15,853 bases of DNA from Muribaculaceae bacterium. GTDB lineage: Bacteria; Bacteroidota; Bacteroidia; Bacteroidales; Muribaculaceae. Below are positions 14,601 through 15,853 of this stretch, in pieces. Each line of letters begins with the position of its first letter. Within the stretch, counting starts at the first letter, position 1. Both the position numbers and the translations under genes were made by a program. The stretch covers positions 1-15,853 of the forward strand of contig VSPM01000062.1 in NCBI GenBank assembly GCA_009775365.1, written 5' to 3'. The notes beneath the pieces were generated by a model. The model made no database searches and was not told the DNA's origin. It saw only the letters and a program-made list of their open reading frames with translations.

Positions 14601-15635
14601 GTCCGGAACGCAGGCTATGTCCCGGCCAATTTCAAGGTGGAGCTGACTCTTGACGGTATAAAAGTAGGGGAAAAGAGCGTTTCCCTCTGCGAATATGATG
14701 AGCAGGAAGTGGTCTTTGAAGATGTAAATATCTCAAAACCCGGCGACCATACGCTTACAGCAACCGCCATACTTGCCGACGATGAGAATGCCGACAACAA
14801 TTCCGTATCTATTGCAGTCAAAGCCCACGCCGAGGCAGACCCTTATATGATGGATTTCGAGAATTGTTTCGATTTCGATGCCGCAGGCGACCCATGGAAT
14901 CCACGTTGGAAAACCGTCGACTTCAACGGTGTCGCAACAGATTTGTTCTGGCGTTATCAGTATCCTCATCAGGGTGAGCCTGTAGGCTTCATCGCGTTCA
15001 ATATCAAGCAGACCATTCCATCCATGGAAGAGATGCCCCTCGAAGGTTTCTATCCCCACAGCGGCGAACGTTTCGGCGTGGCTTTCCACTTCAATTCCTG
15101 GTCGGAGGGCGCGGAGAACCTTGAGACTTCCGACATCTGGATTATATCGCCGAAACTTCAGCTCGGTGAAGACTCTGAATTCGAGCTGTATGTGAAGACC
15201 CGTATGCTTGAAAGTAATTTCTCGCGGTTAGAGCCTTACCGCATCCTGATTTCTGAGACCGACGACGCGCCTGAGAGCTTCTCCGTGCTTGGTGACAACG
15301 AGCGTCTGGCAGCTGTGGAAGATTGGGAAAAGGTGACAGTAGACCTCTCGGCATATGACCGTAAGGCGGTACACGTCGCGCTCCAATATATCGGGCGCTC
15401 CAGCGTCAACACCTGCCTGATGATTGATGACCTCCATGTGAAGACCGACCTTCTGAACAATGTGGATTCCATAGAGGCAGAATCCCCTGTCACAGTCAAT
15501 GGCCGAGATATCAGCGCACCCTCCGGAAGCCGCGTTTACACAACCAACGGACTTGAGACCGGCCTTACATCTCTATCGCCGGGTATCTACATCGTCAAGA
15601 CTCCTACAAGGAGTGTCAAGGTTGCAATCCGTTAA
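11676..15635 (+). CDS. Secreted DUF2436 adhesin-like protein with sorting tail
   Basis: A 1319-residue secreted multidomain protein. The chosen start gives a good signal peptide (MKNLSILSLAALLAASAHGA) downstream of a perfect promoter. Domains in order: DUF2436 (about 26-160; EVVLEVGDLTGYGNVGFQ, DSSHSTY, then AYVPAGIYDW), a domain known from Porphyromonas gingivalis gingipain and hemagglutinin adhesin regions; Ig/CARDB-like (165-265); a cleaved-adhesin / choice-of-anchor-J-like jelly roll (272-426; YTMDFSKINEEQLPEEWF, DDWMISQPINL); Ig-like (430-530); a second jelly roll (540-675); Ig-like (680-787); an unassigned beta domain (790-945); Ig-like (950-1050); a third jelly roll (1055-1258; MMDFENCFDF, SDIWIISPKLQL, MIDDLHV). 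The last 60 residues (VYTTNGLETG, LSPGIYIVKT, ending VKVAIR) look like a type A sorting domain of the type IX secretion system. There is no peptidase domain. Likely surface-bound or released; the ligand is unknown. Divergent from the HTH regulator. Confidence 0.85.
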   Translation: MKNLSILSLAALLAASAHGADIPPGMAEVVLEVGDLTGYGNVGFQWILDSSHSTYNNRFFEESLMYFGDYSAFDYFVPEDAEAKYPTDKMAVNSTVRAYVPAGIYDWMVIQPDMDGLMYALGDDGRVDDFTLLEGETYRLTFSEENGPDGWGYYTRLHVATDIAVTSVSLPVTSIDLTDAEDITVRLTNNGSDDMSGFSISYSVNGASPVTETFHGTLKGGESADYCFNTKADFSGKGSYEVNVSVYDDRDMIASNNSMLAKTRNLSPVNPPYTMDFSKINEEQLPEEWFIINNSPDAGWNYSSWKINKNGDMGVAYCMSGFSQDGDDWMISQPINLKEGKAHVLFSVCSANEERTEYLEIYTGTSLNPAEMSLIAEYAITSSEWSDKAVNFDIREDGVHYIAFRGISPSTAYSFNIGDVTIDEGEFAGSPMIKMERVLAPYSNCDVSSQSRLGMRVTNKGTGAMTGHTLTAYVDDVKFVTEFSDPVAPDETADLYMDRMFDLSKTGSYDIQLILSYDDTDISQEFTVECFKPLEDMPVVTNFSHNLNTGIWQSMTSGAWSYEPMFETFSSEKSGKMNGLLSRGIKFSNPARFKISYMAPGWDSGAMAIYMGPASDDPSSYTEVFRDTEISNEAKEVEFTAAVPSAGNYSFIIADEAPSVSRNRLRLNQVEISQVYPYDICLNAADGPLAPYTPANAVKGQHKYELSIVNRGSEKMTGIKGCAILDGVKVCDSSSALTLLPGESGVLPIYISLPEKNAGDSFELSFDITADQQDLFPADNILSLATFHVTEYTFAHENISDLTHGIGNNGEPLAIGYIYTLPEMADATGMTVGLAVVEEENLPNVLADIAFSVYKMNADGTIDRRLWSETRTRGMGGLIDVDFPDMRLDVGAYYFEVAQLSNYNMGIAQDIEGETICYSRKADNTLEAVPTYPVCIRANFAPDAEIYRHDAAATCFTAPSYAEGLYSDSTTVKAIVRNAGYVPANFKVELTLDGIKVGEKSVSLCEYDEQEVVFEDVNISKPGDHTLTATAILADDENADNNSVSIAVKAHAEADPYMMDFENCFDFDAAGDPWNPRWKTVDFNGVATDLFWRYQYPHQGEPVGFIAFNIKQTIPSMEEMPLEGFYPHSGERFGVAFHFNSWSEGAENLETSDIWIISPKLQLGEDSEFELYVKTRMLESNFSRLEPYRILISETDDAPESFSVLGDNERLAAVEDWEKVTVDLSAYDRKAVHVALQYIGRSSVNTCLMIDDLHVKTDLLNNVDSIEAESPVTVNGRDISAPSGSRVYTTNGLETGLTSLSPGIYIVKTPTRSVKVAIR

Positions 15636-15666
15636 TATTCTCTGATCTAATTTTTCACCTTCATAT

Positions 15667-15713
15667 GGCATGAGAGTCCCGGCGCCATTTTGCCGCGCCG
15701 GGACTCTCATGCC
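15667..15713 (+). terminator. Strong hairpin after the adhesin gene
   Basis: Arms GGCATGAGAGTCCCGGCG (15667-15684) and CGCCGGGACTCTCATGCC (15696-15713) pair perfectly over 18 bp around an 11-nt loop, starting 31 bp after the stop codon. The following TGTTATTT is only a broken T tract, so it is either an imperfect intrinsic terminator or a 3'-end stabilising structure. Confidence 0.7.
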
Positions 15714-15853
15714 TGTTATTTCCCAAACAGCCTACATACCACATGATTTATTGACATGAGCCCTGACTATAAGCCGTGCAGGGCAACCGCATCAGAATCC
15801 ATAATTTTTAAGAAGCGTTATCAAATATTTAGGATTCCAGGAAGCGCATCTGA
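15714..15853. other. Right-edge intergenic region
   Basis: I see no gene, repeat copy or TAnnTTTG promoter on either strand in these last 140 bases. Confidence 0.5.

Noticed and set aside
14227..15499. Minus-strand frames of 64-118 codons over the adhesin gene
   Set aside because: Antisense shadows of a continuous 1319-residue frame with consistent domain structure.
1..15853. CRISPR array, tRNA, rRNA or intact insertion sequence
   Set aside because: No regularly spaced repeats, cloverleaf-like sequence, ribosomal RNA or transposase motifs were seen on either strand.

Overview
The window looks like a chromosomal segment of a gut Bacteroidales, most likely of the Muribaculaceae/Bacteroidaceae type. 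Four intergenic regions carry the Bacteroidetes promoter signature (TTTG-like -33 element, 19-21 bp, TAnnTTTG -7 element). Starts lack Shine-Dalgarno sequences. Lipoproteins have acidic residues after the lipid-bearing cysteine. There is a type IX-style secreted adhesin, and the protein families (circularly permuted imelysin, DUF2436 adhesin, TPR/TM/HTH regulator) are typical of this phylum.

Left part (107-7177, minus strand): a six-gene operon transcribed leftward from a promoter at about 7206-7236. In transcription order it encodes an outer-membrane beta-barrel, an imelysin-like lipoprotein, a di-heme oxidoreductase lipoprotein, a second porin of the phosphate-selective O/P type, a mono-heme cytochrome c lipoprotein and a cytosolic double-Rid/chorismatase-like protein. 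Gaps are 71, 27, 42 and 3 bp, then an 8-bp overlap. Imelysin-like proteins together with di-heme oxidoreductases are associated with iron uptake. The layout (two barrels plus three probably surface-facing lipoproteins, two of them heme proteins) suggests an outer-membrane iron acquisition or redox module. This is the most interesting system here; its function is inferred.

Middle (about 7304-8834): a visibly AT-richer accessory insert. It holds an AAA_14/DUF4143 ATPase and a 60-codon remnant of an OLD-family ATPase/nuclease gene with a damaged Walker A motif. The insert is bracketed by inverted copies of an 18-20 bp repeat, and a third copy lies at the left end of the window beyond the operon. 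A hairpin with A and T tracts separates it from the operon promoter.

Right part (8890-15853): a DAHP synthase without the chorismate mutase domain often fused to it in this phylum. It converges, 7 bp apart, on a TPR/transmembrane/HTH regulator. Divergent from the regulator is a 1319-residue secreted adhesin-like protein with an N-terminal DUF2436 domain, several Ig/CARDB-like and jelly-roll domains and a C-terminal sorting-like tail, followed by a perfect 18-bp hairpin. The regulator and adhesin share a 166-bp intergenic region with back-to-back promoters, so the regulator may control the adhesin (inference). No tRNA, rRNA, CRISPR array or intact transposase was seen.
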